This document shows positions 42,856 through 52,080 of a DNA stretch of 64,000 nt, one piece after another. Numbering within the stretch: the first letter of the stretch is position 1; every line of letters begins with the position of its first letter. The notes below the pieces were generated by a model. The model worked only from the letters and a program-made list of their open reading frames with translations. It was not told where the DNA came from and searched no databases. The DNA is from Aquidulcibacter paucihalophilus (GTDB taxonomy: Bacteria; Pseudomonadota; Alphaproteobacteria; Caulobacterales; Aquidulcibacteraceae), in contig NZ_NCSQ01000069.1 of the NCBI RefSeq assembly GCF_002105465.1, forward strand, positions 1 to 64,000, in the 5' to 3' direction. Both the position numbers and the translations under genes were made by a program.

Positions 42856-44760
42856 TCAAGCCGCTGCAAGTTCTGTTTTGACCCGTTCTGCCAATTGTGC
42901 CAGCGTAAATGGCTTTGGCAAGAAGGAGATGGAGCGTTCATCTTCCAGGGTCTGTGCAAAGTCTTGCTCAGCATAGCCAGACATAAACACGATACGGGCG
43001 TGGCCCAAATAGGGCTTAGCGGCCTTCAGAAGACCTGGCCCGTCAAGACCGGGCATGACCACGTCGGATAAGACGAGGTCAAAGCTATTGGGGTCGTTTT
43101 CCAGAATTTCGAGTGCTTCTTCCCCGTCACCAGCGGAGGTCACATGATAGCCGCGTTGGGTCAGAAGACGGGTCGCGATATTGCGAACACCCTCTTCATC
43201 TTCAACAAGCAAGATCCGTCCGCGTCCAGCCAAATCCATCGGCCGGGCTTCAGCGATTTGGGCTTGGGCTTGGGGCAAGTCGTCGCTGACTTCGTCGGCA
43301 GTCGTGGCAGGCAAGAAGACATGGAAAGTCGTACCCTCATTTTCCACTGAGTCGAGGGCGATAAAGCCGTCCGACTGTTTGATGATGCCATAGACAGTGG
43401 CAAGGCCAATGCCCGTGCCTTTGCCTTGTTCCTTGGTCGTGAAGAAGGGTTCAAAGATTTTTGTGGCAATATCTTGGCTCATACCCGTGCCAGTGTCGGT
43501 CACCGAAATCATCGCCCAATCGCAATTTTCAATATCGGCGATGGAGAGGCCCTTGAGTGCGGCGCGCACGTCTTGGGTGGTTGCGCGTTTTGTGCGCACG
43601 GTAACCGAGCCCTTACCCTTGCCAGACATCAAGACCGCATCGCGAGCATTGGTAACTAAGTTCATAAACACAGTTTCAAGCTGTTGCTTATCGGCACGCA
43701 CATTGGGAAGGTCACGGCCATGGGTAATTTCAAAGACGATCCGTTCGTCCAAGACTTGCCGCATCAAAACGGCAAACTCGGTCAAAACCGCTCCAACATC
43801 GAGAACGTCACGCCGGAAAGTCTGTTTGCGAGCGTAGGCCAACAGCATTTTGACCAGTTCCGCCGCCCGCGCGCTGGTGTTTTGAATGCTCTGCAATTCG
43901 CCATAGCTGGGGTCACCCACTGGATGGCGCGCCAATAAGGCATCGCAATTCAGCGTGATCACCAAAAGGAAGTTATTGAGCTCGTGGGCGACGCCACCGG
44001 CAATTTGGCCAACCGCCTGCATCTTGCTGGTCTGGGCCAGGCGGTGTTCCATCTCCCGCCGGGTTGAGACGTCAACCAAGAGAAGAGCAGCACCATCATT
44101 TTCGTCTTCCAAGAGCCAGCCTTCGCAGGTCTGACCGCCGGTCGTGGCCATATCCAGTTCGATGGCACGTTGCCCACCCACTTCGAGGCGGTCCAGATCA
44201 TCGACATGGGCAGGGGCAACAAGTTCAGACAGCTTTGCCCCTTTGCCGGCACCAGCAATCCGGATGAAGGCCGGATTGGCTTCTTGAATAATTGCGTGGC
44301 GCGCGTCGCGTCGGTCCAAACGGGCAAAGCCGACCGGCGCTTCGGCAATCAGGCGTGCAAGGCCTGTTAACAGAGACGAGGTTGTTTGGACGGCAAGAGC
44401 GGCTTGGGAAACCGAAGCGGCCCCATCTTGTGCTGGTGCTTGGGGCTGTGCGGGGTTTTCGATCTTTGTCAGGCGGACCAAAGCATGCTCGCCAATCGCA
44501 CTCACCCGGACCCGCATGTCGCCTTGGGTTTCATCTAAGCTCAACGCACGGCGAACCGCTTTAGACGCCCGAAAAGCGCAGGCCTGATCCAACAAGCTCA
44601 TCAGGAGGGGATCAATTGAGACCGGTCGATACAGGGCGTCGTATGCAGCATTGGCGGCGAGGAAGCGCCCAGAGCGTGTGAAGAGGGCAGCAGGCCCATC
44701 CATACTTGCCAGCCAGTCGTGCGACTCCGACCGGGAAAACATCTTCAATAGTCCAGCCAT
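42856..44760 (-). CDS. cckA: Hybrid histidine kinase CckA
   Basis: Feeds phosphate through ChpT to the cell-cycle regulators CtrA and CpdR. 634 residues from ATG 44760 (a GTG at 44793, directly after the flhB stop, is also open). PAS-like segments fill the N-terminal third. HisKA has its active His at about 259 ([14 protein letters not shown]). HATPase follows ([21 protein letters not shown]), then a receiver with Asp at about 566 ([11 protein letters not shown]). Position after fliQ-fliR-flhB is as in Caulobacter. Oddly, I see no N-terminal membrane helices, which the Caulobacter protein needs for polar localisation. The H-box reads HELNN where HDFNN is usual. Confidence 0.9.
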   Translation of the reverse strand: MAGLLKMFSRSESHDWLASMDGPAALFTRSGRFLAANAAYDALYRPVSIDPLLMSLLDQACAFRASKAVRRALSLDETQGDMRVRVSAIGEHALVRLTKIENPAQPQAPAQDGAASVSQAALAVQTTSSLLTGLARLIAEAPVGFARLDRRDARHAIIQEANPAFIRIAGAGKGAKLSELVAPAHVDDLDRLEVGGQRAIELDMATTGGQTCEGWLLEDENDGAALLLVDVSTRREMEHRLAQTSKMQAVGQIAGGVAHELNNFLLVITLNCDALLARHPVGDPSYGELQSIQNTSARAAELVKMLLAYARKQTFRRDVLDVGAVLTEFAVLMRQVLDERIVFEITHGRDLPNVRADKQQLETVFMNLVTNARDAVLMSGKGKGSVTVRTKRATTQDVRAALKGLSIADIENCDWAMISVTDTGTGMSQDIATKIFEPFFTTKEQGKGTGIGLATVYGIIKQSDGFIALDSVENEGTTFHVFLPATTADEVSDDLPQAQAQIAEARPMDLAGRGRILLVEDEEGVRNIATRLLTQRGYHVTSAGDGEEALEILENDPNSFDLVLSDVVMPGLDGPGLLKAAKPYLGHARIVFMSGYAEQDFAQTLEDERSISFLPKPFTLAQLAERVKTELAAA

Positions 44761-44793
44761 GCTTCTGCGCCCCAAACCGGTCCAAAGATGCAC

Positions 44794-45897
44794 CTATGCG
44801 GCGTTTTGGACTCGACTCTGGAGAGAATCACCTGATTTGCGCCGCGCGGCTACACCCAAAATCACTCCAATGATTTTTGCTACAGCTTGATAATGTTCAG
44901 CCGGGATCGTCTCTTCGAGATCAACACTCGCATAGAGAGCACGTGCCAAGGGCGGATCTTCGATAATCGGCACATCGGACTCGGTGGCGATTTCGCGAAT
45001 TTTCAAAGCTAGATTATCGACGCCTTTGGCCACACACACAGGCGCTGGGGTTTCGCCTGCCACATAGAGTAAGGCGACAGCATAGTGGGTTGGGTTGGTG
45101 ATAATCACGGTTGCTTCTGGCACTTTTGCCATCATGCGATTGCGCCCGCGTTGCATCCGGATCTGACGCAGCTTCATTTTGATCTGCGGATCACCTTCTA
45201 GCTTCTTATACTCGTCCTTTTGCTCCTGCTTGCTCATGCGGTTACGCTTGATCCAGGAAAAACGCTGGATTGCATAATCAGCAACCGATGCGACCGCGAT
45301 AATGCCGATCAGCGCAAAACACAGCTCCAAAAGAATCTTGACGAGAACGGGCATCAAAGCCGCCGGCTCCATCGCCACCAAGATTTGCATTTCCTTGGCA
45401 TGGGGGGCCAAGATCGCGTAAGCAACCCAGCAAATAATGATCAATTTCACCACGGTCTTGGCGAAGGTCAAAAGGGCTTCAGCCCCGAATAAGCGCTTGA
45501 AGCCGGCTATGGGCGAGATTTTCTCAAGCTTCGGCTTCATTTTTTCGCCGGTGAATAAGAAGCCTGATTGCACCAGATGTCCGGCAAGGCCCGCAATGAA
45601 AATGGCACCTACCGTTGCGCTCATAAGAATGGCGAGGCGCCCGCCGACATCTAGGCTGAGTCGCTGCAGCGCGCCGCTATCGACCGCAAATTGCTCTGGC
45701 CGTTCGATGAAAATTGTCATGTAGCGGGTCAGATCATGGGCGCTGTGCAGGCCCAGGGTCAAAAGAACCGCAACGCCCGCTGTTAAGACAAACAAAGTTG
45801 CAATGTCTTGCGATTTGGGTACGTCGCCCTTTTTTCGTGCCTCATCCAGTTTGTACTGACTGGGGGCTTCGGTTTTTTGGGATTCATCTTCTTCCAT
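44794..45897 (-). CDS. flhB: Flagellar export protein FlhB
   Basis: The export-gate protein of the flagellar type III system that switches secretion from rod-hook to filament proteins. The 367-residue protein has four membrane helices (about 30-215) and a cytoplasmic domain with the self-cleavage motif NPTH at 268-271 (IITNPTHYAVALLY). ATG at 45897. 9 bases separate it from fliR upstream, and its stop abuts the cckA reading frame. The N-terminal KKGDVPKSQDI segment is typical of FlhB. Confidence 0.96.
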   Translation of the reverse strand: MEEDESQKTEAPSQYKLDEARKKGDVPKSQDIATLFVLTAGVAVLLTLGLHSAHDLTRYMTIFIERPEQFAVDSGALQRLSLDVGGRLAILMSATVGAIFIAGLAGHLVQSGFLFTGEKMKPKLEKISPIAGFKRLFGAEALLTFAKTVVKLIIICWVAYAILAPHAKEMQILVAMEPAALMPVLVKILLELCFALIGIIAVASVADYAIQRFSWIKRNRMSKQEQKDEYKKLEGDPQIKMKLRQIRMQRGRNRMMAKVPEATVIITNPTHYAVALLYVAGETPAPVCVAKGVDNLALKIREIATESDVPIIEDPPLARALYASVDLEETIPAEHYQAVAKIIGVILGVAARRKSGDSLQSRVQNAA

Positions 45898-45906
45898 CGG
45901 GCGGCC

Positions 45907-46656
45907 TCAATTCAAAGACCGACCAGCGGCGGCGATGGCTTCAAGCCATACCAACATACCGGCACCTGCAGTGATCGCAAACAGCATGATGCCCAACAAC
46001 ACTTGGACCGGTTGGGCAATGAAGAAAACTTGGATGGCAGGCGCAACGCGGTTGATGATGCCCAAAGCGACATTGATGACGATGCCAAACAGCAATAGGG
46101 GCGCGGTGATTTGAATCGCCAAGGAAAAGGCTTGGCTGAAGGCGCGTAGACTAAATTGCGCGATGTCGCCTAAGGGCAAAGGTCCGCCCGGCAAGAAGTT
46201 CTCAAAACTCTTTGCTGCCCCTGAAATGAAAAGGTGATGGACATCGCTTTGAAACACGAGCGCTGTCCCCAATAGCGCCAAAAAGGTGCCGAACACCGCC
46301 CCTTGTTGCTGCTGGGATGGGTCAAACGCCATCGCCATGCCTAGGCCTGTCTGCATGCCTGCGATCGCCCCCGCCGTGGCCAAAGCGGAAAACAAAATGC
46401 GCGTGGTAAGCCCCAATGACAGACCGATTAGGATTTCCTTGCCGATGGCCAGAAACATCAAAGAAATATCCGACGGCAAGGGTTCAATTTTGCTAGAAAC
46501 CACGGGTGCCAAGGTAAAGGCAATGAAAAGGGCGACCATCAAGCGTGCACGCGTCGGCACAAATTGGTCACCAATACCCGGTGCAAGCATCATCAGCGCG
46601 CCAACGCGCGCAAAGACGAGACCAATTACCCATACTGTCTGGGGCAGGAGTTCCAT
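45907..46656 (-). CDS. fliR: Flagellar export protein FliR
   Basis: An integral membrane part of the flagellar type III export gate, forming the spiral core with FliP and FliQ. The 249-residue protein has about six membrane helices. ARVGALMMLAPGIGDQFVPTRARL at the N-terminus and GLSLGLTTRILFSALATAGAIAGMQTGLGMA are family signatures. ATG at 46656. It is 12 bases after the fliQ stop and 9 before flhB. fliP is not adjacent and must lie elsewhere. Confidence 0.95.
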   Translation of the reverse strand: MELLPQTVWVIGLVFARVGALMMLAPGIGDQFVPTRARLMVALFIAFTLAPVVSSKIEPLPSDISLMFLAIGKEILIGLSLGLTTRILFSALATAGAIAGMQTGLGMAMAFDPSQQQQGAVFGTFLALLGTALVFQSDVHHLFISGAAKSFENFLPGGPLPLGDIAQFSLRAFSQAFSLAIQITAPLLLFGIVINVALGIINRVAPAIQVFFIAQPVQVLLGIMLFAITAGAGMLVWLEAIAAAGRSLN

Positions 46657-46668
46657 CCGCGGGGCCCT

Positions 46669-46941
46669 TTAGCCCGCGCCGCTTGACGCAACTTTAGTCA
46701 TCATCTGCGTCATAAATTCGCCCAGCATCCCGCCCATCAAGGGCAGAAATAAAAGAAGCGCCGCAAAGATCGCAAGGATTTTAGGAACAAAGACAAGGGT
46801 CTGTTCTTGGATCTGCGTTAAGGCCTGCAACAGCCCGATAACCAAACCCACAGCCAAGCCAACCAGCATGACCGGTGCCGACATTGCGATCGTCAGCCAG
46901 ATTGCATCACGGGCAACATCGAGGACTTCTGGGGCGTTCAT
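46669..46941 (-). CDS. fliQ: Flagellar export protein FliQ
   Basis: A 90-residue membrane protein of the flagellar export gate. It has two hydrophobic helices (about 17-37 and 52-75) and the family signature VGLVIGLLQALTQIQEQTLVFVPKI. ATG at 46941. First gene of the fliQ-fliR-flhB-cckA operon. A CtrA-like box (TTAA-N7-TTGA) lies 73 bases upstream, consistent with the CtrA-controlled fliQ promoter known from Caulobacter. Confidence 0.95.
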   Translation of the reverse strand: MNAPEVLDVARDAIWLTIAMSAPVMLVGLAVGLVIGLLQALTQIQEQTLVFVPKILAIFAALLLFLPLMGGMLGEFMTQMMTKVASSGAG

Positions 46942-47013
46942 CGTCAGCTTCTCCGACTCAGGGCGTGTTCAAACCAATTCTAGTTTCGCCCCGTATGGGA
47001 TGGCTTGGCATGG

Positions 47014-47028
47014 TTAACAAAGTCTTGA
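47014..47028 (-). promoter_or_regulatory. CtrA-like box upstream of fliQ
   Basis: The plus strand reads TTAA at 47014-47017, seven bases, then TTGA at 47025-47028, one mismatch from the consensus TTAA-N7-TTAA. It lies 73 bases before the fliQ start. The fliQ promoter of Caulobacter is a known CtrA target, which raises the prior. The site is also 39 bases before the divergent YdeI-like gene and could affect it. Confidence 0.5.
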
Positions 47029-47066
47029 TAAATGCGATTCTGGGCTGATTTCCGGCGGTAGAAGTG

Positions 47067-47681
47067 ATGGATTTTGAAAAAGTTGAAGTAAGAAGTCGGG
47101 CAGAGCTGCGCGCCTGGCTGTCTGAAAATGCCGCGGCCGTTGGCAAGAGTATTTGGCTTGTAACCTTCAAAAAGGGCAAAGGCCCAAGCGTCAGCTATGA
47201 TGATATTGTTGAAGAGGCCATTTGTTTCGGCTGGATTGATTCTCGAGTTTCTAAACTGGATAAAGACAGAACGATGTTGCTGTTGTCGCCTCGGCGCGTG
47301 TCCAGTTCGTGGTCTGCTGTGAACAAACGGCGGGTCGAAAAACTTCTAGAGCAGGGATTGATCACCCCAAGTGGGCTTTCCATGATTGAACAAGCCAAAG
47401 CAAGTGGCGCATGGGACCGTTTGAATGAAGTCGATGCCTTGATTGAGCCAGACGACCTCAAATCCGCTTTGGCGGCAACAGCCTTTGCCATGGAGAATTG
47501 GAACTTGATGGCGGCCTCTAGCCGGCGCGGTATTTTGGAGTGGATTGGTTCTGCGAAACGCCCAGAAACACGGGCAGAGCGGGTGGAGCGCACCGCTCAG
47601 CTTGCCGGCAAAGGCCTAAAGGCTAACTTCCCGGATGGCCGCAATAGGATCGCTGGCGCAATCGGGCCAGAGACGGCCTAA
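47067..47681 (+). CDS. YdeI/OmdA family protein
   Basis: A 204-residue soluble protein with the YdeI/OmpD-associated (OmdA) family pattern: RAWLSENAAAVGKSIWLVTFKKGKG, then YDDIVEEAICFGWIDSRVSKLDKDRTMLLLSPRRVSSSWSAVNKRRVEKL, which is the most conserved block. The biochemical role of the family is unsettled; links to antimicrobial peptide resistance have been reported for some members. ATG at 47067 follows a GTG. Its stop overlaps the convergent M24 peptidase gene by four bases. Confidence 0.83.
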   Translation: MDFEKVEVRSRAELRAWLSENAAAVGKSIWLVTFKKGKGPSVSYDDIVEEAICFGWIDSRVSKLDKDRTMLLLSPRRVSSSWSAVNKRRVEKLLEQGLITPSGLSMIEQAKASGAWDRLNEVDALIEPDDLKSALAATAFAMENWNLMAASSRRGILEWIGSAKRPETRAERVERTAQLAGKGLKANFPDGRNRIAGAIGPETA

Positions 47682-48343
47682 AGCATGTCCTCATAGAAAG
47701 CACCGACCTTCAAGGTCGGATCGATAAGATGAATTTCAAGGATCCAACAAGCAGGTGAAGGCGTCTTACCAAAAGCCTTCAGTTTACCGCTGTGATGGAC
47801 ACGGTGCGGGAAGGCACCGATCCGGTGACCTGACGCCCCTTCGAGTGCCAAGGTCCGGCCGCGCTTGGCAGCTTCTGTCTTGGCAAAGTCATAAAGCTCT
47901 AGCCCATTGGCTCCAGTTTCGGCCCAATGGGCCTTTACCGCTGCAAACACCGCTTTAGAATCTTCGATCAGGCTGTGAAAGGCGGGAACTTGGCCTAAGG
48001 TGAACGCTGAACCGACGTCGCCTTCATGGCCGTCATAGCAAGGGCCGATATCGAGGAAAAAGATATCATCCGCCTCCAAAACATGGGGCGTGGCTGGTGC
48101 TTGGCCAAAGGGCAAAAGCGTATTGGGGCCAAAGCGCACTTGGCTTGCATGCCACAGTCTTTCAGCGCCACTATCGAGAATGGCTTGATCGACAATGGCT
48201 TTGCCGTCGAGATCATTCATGCCGGGCTCGATCATAGCTGCGGCGCGGGCCAAGGTCTCCCAAGCCCGTGCCTGCGCCGCTTCTTGCAATTCCAAGCTGA
48301 AATGGGCGTGATTAGCTTCGCGGGGATCGAGCAAGCCAGTCAC
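47678..48343 (-). CDS. M24 family metallopeptidase-like protein
   Basis: A 221-residue single-domain protein with the pita-bread fold of methionine aminopeptidase/prolidase. All five metal ligands seem present: Asp in FFLDIGP, Asp in HEGDVGSAF, His in ASGHRIG, Glu in WILEIHL and Glu in FYEDML at the very end. It lacks the N-terminal domain of aminopeptidase P. The substrate is unknown; relatives include creatinase-like and Xaa-Pro enzymes. ATG at 48343, directly after the queF stop, so both are in one transcript. Confidence 0.8.
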   Translation of the reverse strand: MTGLLDPREANHAHFSLELQEAAQARAWETLARAAAMIEPGMNDLDGKAIVDQAILDSGAERLWHASQVRFGPNTLLPFGQAPATPHVLEADDIFFLDIGPCYDGHEGDVGSAFTLGQVPAFHSLIEDSKAVFAAVKAHWAETGANGLELYDFAKTEAAKRGRTLALEGASGHRIGAFPHRVHHSGKLKAFGKTPSPACWILEIHLIDPTLKVGAFYEDML

Positions 48344-48820
48344 TTAGCCGCGCCCACGATAGGGCGGCACGCCTTGGTCTGGAATCCAGACGCCCTCTGG
48401 CACGGGCCCCGTCGCATAAAAGACGTCAATAGGAATGCCACCGCGCGGGTACCAATAGCCCCCGATCCGCAACCAAGTTGGGGCCAATAGCTCAACCAAG
48501 CGTTTGCCGATTGCCACGGTGCAATCTTCGTGGAATGCCCCATGGTTACGGAAGCTTGTGAGAAACAGCTTCAGACTTTTGCTTTCCACCAACCAGTCGC
48601 CAGGCACATAATCGATAACCAAATGCGCAAAGTCGGGTTGTCCCGTGACAGGGCATAGGCTTGTAAACTCGGGCGCCACGAAGCGCGCGAGATAGGCGGT
48701 ACCTGAATGGGGATTGGCGACGCGCTCCAGTATAGCCTCTTCGGGAGAAGCATAACCACGAACGTCTTGGCCGAGGGTGCCCAGACCCTCATAAATAGAA
48801 GAATTGCTCATAGGGCTCAT
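48344..48820 (-). CDS. queF: NADPH-dependent 7-cyano-7-deazaguanine reductase
   Basis: Reduces preQ0 to preQ1 in queuosine synthesis. The 158-residue single-domain form has the nucleophile Cys56 ([11 protein letters not shown]) and general acid Asp63. The NADPH/family motif is [20 protein letters not shown], which is diagnostic of QueF. ATG at 48820; a second ATG three codons later is equally possible and no ribosome binding site decides. No other queuosine gene is nearby. Confidence 0.94.
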   Translation of the reverse strand: MSPMSNSSIYEGLGTLGQDVRGYASPEEAILERVANPHSGTAYLARFVAPEFTSLCPVTGQPDFAHLVIDYVPGDWLVESKSLKLFLTSFRNHGAFHEDCTVAIGKRLVELLAPTWLRIGGYWYPRGGIPIDVFYATGPVPEGVWIPDQGVPPYRGRG

Positions 48821-49044
48821 GTAGCGCTAAATCGAACTTCGTGCACCTCGTCACTGCACGCCGCATACATCATTACTCCGCAACTGTGCCAAATTGTGCT
48901 TCAAACCGAGCAAGAGTGCAGCAGAGGCGATGATTAGCACGTTGTTTTGTTGCCAATCTGGGCAGAGGGCACTAGCGTGAGGTCACGGGGGTGAAAGCGA
49001 CCCAAAAGTGTCGCACCCACAGAAACCTGTTTAAGGGGGGTTGA

Positions 49045-50583
49045 ATGGCTGAAACCAAACCGGCGACCGGACTTAGTCGAATTTTCGCGCGTAAGTCTGT
49101 CGCTCAAATCATGAGCGAGAACGAAAAGAGTGAGTTGAAGCGGACCTTGGGTCCTATCAATTTGGTTCTTTTGGGAATTGGTTGCATCATCGGGGCCGGT
49201 ATCTTTGTTCGGACGGGTAATGCGGCTGCCTTGCACGCAGGCCCTGCTGTGATGTTGTCCTTCGTCGTCGCAGGTCTCGTCTGTGCCTGTGCCGGTCTTT
49301 GCTATGCAGAATTGTCTTCAACTTTGCCGGTTTCAGGCTCTGCTTATACCTATTCCTACACGACCTTGGGCGAATTTGCTGCCTGGATCATGGGCGCGCT
49401 CTTGTTGCTGGAATATGGGCTTGCGGCCTCTGTCGTGGCGGTGGGGTGGTCAGGCTATGTTGTCAGTCTTCTGGGAGACTTTGGCCTTATCATACCGCCA
49501 GAATTCACCGGTCCTATGAACCATGTGACGACTTTAAAAGATGGCACGACTTTGACCACCATATTCAACGTCCCAGCCTTTTTGGTGACCTTGATTCTGG
49601 CCTGCTTATTGACCATCGGGATTTCTGAATCCAGCCAAGTCAACAACATCATTGTGGCGATCAAGGTCACGGTGATCGTGGCATTCATTCTGATCGGCGG
49701 CTATAAAGTCCTGACCCACTTACCGGAATTGTCAAAGAATTGGGTGCCGTTCATCCCGGAAAATGAAGGTGAGGGCAAGTTCGGGTGGGAAGGTGTCTTC
49801 CGCGCTGCCTCTATCGTCTTCTTTGCTTATATCGGCTTTGAAGCGGTTTCGACCGCTGGCCAGGAAGCGAAAAACCCGAAAAAAGACATGCCAATCGGCA
49901 TCATTGGGTCCTTGCTGGTCTGTACGATCCTCTACATGCTGGTGGCAGCCGTTTTGACCTTGCTAGTCAATTACAAGGAATTGAACGTGCCTGATCCGGT
50001 GGCCGTAGCTGTGGATTCTATGGGTCCACAATGGGCTTGGTTCGCCATGACCATTAAGGCTGGTGCGATCATTGGTCTGACCTCGGTGATCTTGGTTCTG
50101 ATGTATGGCCAAACCCGGATCTTCTACGCGATGGCCCGCGATGGCCTCCTGCCAAAGATCTTCTCACGCGTGCATCCCAAGTTCCAAACCCCTTGGATCA
50201 ACACGATTGTGGTTGGTATCATTGTGGCATTTGCGGCCGGCTTGTTCGACATCAACGTCTTGGGCGATGTGACTTCGGTTGGAACCTTGGCCGCCTTTGC
50301 CATCGTCTGCGTCTCGGTAATTTGGTTGCGTCAGGCGCGTCCAGACCTGCCGCGAGGTTTCAAGGTCCCCCTGTACCCCATTTTGCCAATCTTCGGCATT
50401 TTGTCGTGCGGGGCTTTGATCTTCACGGTAGAACAGCGCGTTTTGCACTTCTTCTTTATCTTCCTAGTCGGCGCCACAGCAGTCTATTTCCTCTATGGGA
50501 TGTGGAACTCCAAGCTTGCCAAAGGTGAATTCGTGACGGGTCATGAGCCTCCCGCAAACGAATTGCCCCACAAACTCGACTAG
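49045..50583 (+). CDS. APC superfamily amino acid permease
   Basis: A 512-residue membrane protein with about twelve to thirteen helices. The first helix has the substrate-binding G-rich motif GIGCIIGAGIFV, and ELSSTLPVSGSAYTYSYTTLGE follows, as in cationic amino acid transporters of the CAT/YfnA group. FFAYIGFEAVSTAGQEAKNPKKDMPIGI is the conserved helix 6 to loop region. ATG at 49045 with AGGGGGG close upstream. Which amino acid it carries cannot be read. It ends in its own terminator. Confidence 0.88.
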   Translation: MAETKPATGLSRIFARKSVAQIMSENEKSELKRTLGPINLVLLGIGCIIGAGIFVRTGNAAALHAGPAVMLSFVVAGLVCACAGLCYAELSSTLPVSGSAYTYSYTTLGEFAAWIMGALLLLEYGLAASVVAVGWSGYVVSLLGDFGLIIPPEFTGPMNHVTTLKDGTTLTTIFNVPAFLVTLILACLLTIGISESSQVNNIIVAIKVTVIVAFILIGGYKVLTHLPELSKNWVPFIPENEGEGKFGWEGVFRAASIVFFAYIGFEAVSTAGQEAKNPKKDMPIGIIGSLLVCTILYMLVAAVLTLLVNYKELNVPDPVAVAVDSMGPQWAWFAMTIKAGAIIGLTSVILVLMYGQTRIFYAMARDGLLPKIFSRVHPKFQTPWINTIVVGIIVAFAAGLFDINVLGDVTSVGTLAAFAIVCVSVIWLRQARPDLPRGFKVPLYPILPIFGILSCGALIFTVEQRVLHFFFIFLVGATAVYFLYGMWNSKLAKGEFVTGHEPPANELPHKLD

Positions 50584-50608
50584 GATCTCCGCCTAGGTGA
50601 AACCTCTG

Positions 50609-50634
50609 CGGCGGGCCTTCGGGTCCGCCGTTTT
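50609..50634 (+). terminator. Terminator after the amino acid permease
   Basis: CGGCGGGCC (50609-50617) pairs with GGTCCGCCG (50622-50630), with one G-T pair and a TTCG tetraloop, followed by TTTT. It lies 25 bases after the permease stop. Confidence 0.82.
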
Positions 50635-50696
50635 CAGTTGAGGGGCATGCGTGCCCGGGGTGGTCAAACCAGGCTGCGCAGGATAGGCCCTTGGCC

Positions 50697-51446
50697 ATGG
50701 AACGCATGAGAGCAGATTTGTTACTGGTGGCCCGTGGATTGATCGCCACCCGCGCCAAGGCGCGGGAAGCCATTGAGGGCGGTTTGGTTCGCTCTGGGGA
50801 CCGCGTCATCGTAAAACCTTCAGAACTTCTAGAGCCAGACTGCCCGCTAACGGCCCAACTGGCTTATCATTGGGTGTCGCGGGCTGGGCTGAAGTTAATC
50901 GCCGCTTTGGACGCATTTGGTGTGATGGCGACCGGTCGCTATGCCTTGGATATCGGGGCATCCACAGGAGGTTTTACCCAAGTGCTGCTGAGCCGCGGTG
51001 CAGCCCATGTTGTCGCGGTTGATGTCGGGCGGGATCAGTTGGACGCCAGCCTGCGGGGTAATCCCGCCATTACATCGCTTGAAGGGACTGACGCTCGCAC
51101 GTTAAGCTCTGCCGATTTGGGCGAGCCTGTGCCTGACCTTGTCGTGGTGGATGTGAGCTTTATCGGGTTGGAGAAAGTCTTGCCTTCTGTTCTCGCCCTT
51201 GTCGCACCAAGCGCCGACCTCGTGGCGCTGGTAAAGCCGCAGTTTCAAGCAGGGCCTGCACGCGTTGGCAAGCGCGGCCTCGTCGATCCAGCCATAGCCG
51301 CAATCATTGCTGAGGAAGTTCGCCAAGAATTAGACGGCCTGTGTGGCTTCAAGGTTTTGGGTGTGATTGAAAGCCCGATTGCCGGGGGCGATGGCAATCG
51401 GGAATATCTGTTACATGCGCGACGCGTGGCCGCACAGACGCTTTAG
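50697..51446 (+). CDS. tlyA: TlyA family rRNA 2'-O-methyltransferase / hemolysin-like protein
   Basis: A 249-residue protein with an N-terminal S4 RNA-binding domain (MRADLLLVARGLIATRAKAREAIEGGLV) and a C-terminal FtsJ-like methyltransferase domain: SAM loop LDIGASTGGFTQVLL, catalytic Lys in LVKPQFQAG and FIGLEKVLPSVL. In mycobacteria TlyA makes 2'-O-methyl marks on 16S and 23S rRNA; in other bacteria a hemolysin name persists. The start may be ATG 50697 or ATG 50706. Its stop overlaps the convergent glycine-zipper gene by four bases. Confidence 0.9.
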   Translation: MERMRADLLLVARGLIATRAKAREAIEGGLVRSGDRVIVKPSELLEPDCPLTAQLAYHWVSRAGLKLIAALDAFGVMATGRYALDIGASTGGFTQVLLSRGAAHVVAVDVGRDQLDASLRGNPAITSLEGTDARTLSSADLGEPVPDLVVVDVSFIGLEKVLPSVLALVAPSADLVALVKPQFQAGPARVGKRGLVDPAIAAIIAEEVRQELDGLCGFKVLGVIESPIAGGDGNREYLLHARRVAAQTL

Positions 51447-52042
51447 CGCGTGCAAACCATGCAGGGCGGCGGGAAGCTGCCAGGATGCAAGCCGCCTGTC
51501 ATTGGAACCGGCTGGGTGCCGACATAGGACGCGCGCGGCACGTGCGCCGGCCGGGGAACATCGGCTGGGGCGGCATAGAGAGGCCCACGCCGCTCTCGAC
51601 CATAATAGGAATGTGGCGAGGGCTGATACCAATCCCCACCAACGACGCGCTGCACACGCGGTTCAGGTGGCGTCAGTCGAGGCGCATGCGGGCGCAGGTC
51701 TTGATCCTCAGAAAGATCGGTTGGGCAGGTGACGTTGGCACCACCAATTTGTGATCCCACAAAGGCCCCGACCACAGCGCCGACTAGGATTCCCTCAGGC
51801 TGAACGGCTGCGGCCGCCAGAGCTTTGCCTGCAATCCCCCCACCAACAGACCCAATTACGCCACCGGCTGCCCGCGCACCGGATTTGGCCTCAGCACAGG
51901 AACCCGAAAAGGCTTCTGGCTGTCCCATGGCGCGCGGCATAGCGGCGCGCTCTGGATCGCCATGGGCTACAGCGGGAGTCACTCCGAAAATGGCGGTCGC
52001 ACATAGGGTTGCAATCAGAATCGGGTGGATGGCTTGGCGCAT
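51443..52042 (-). CDS. Secreted glycine-zipper protein
   Basis: A 199-residue exported protein (signal peptide ends PAVA). A glycine-zipper segment (about 55-100: AAGGVIGSVGGGIAGKALAAAA, then ILVGAVVGAFVGSQIGG) can form two membrane-associated helices, as in outer-membrane 2TM glycine-zipper proteins. The C-terminal half is Pro-, Arg- and Tyr-rich and ends in a CMVCTR motif. ATG at 52042 has GGAG 7 bases upstream. It is the last of three secreted-protein genes on this strand. An envelope role is inferred. Confidence 0.68.
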   Translation of the reverse strand: MRQAIHPILIATLCATAIFGVTPAVAHGDPERAAMPRAMGQPEAFSGSCAEAKSGARAAGGVIGSVGGGIAGKALAAAAVQPEGILVGAVVGAFVGSQIGGANVTCPTDLSEDQDLRPHAPRLTPPEPRVQRVVGGDWYQPSPHSYYGRERRGPLYAAPADVPRPAHVPRASYVGTQPVPMTGGLHPGSFPPPCMVCTR

Positions 52043-52080
52043 TGTCGTCTCCGAGGAAGTCAAAAATCAATGTGTGGCGA

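Noticed and set aside
42856..46941. Virulence type III secretion system
   Set aside because: fliQ, fliR and flhB resemble export-gate genes of such systems, but the sequences and the link to cckA are flagellar.
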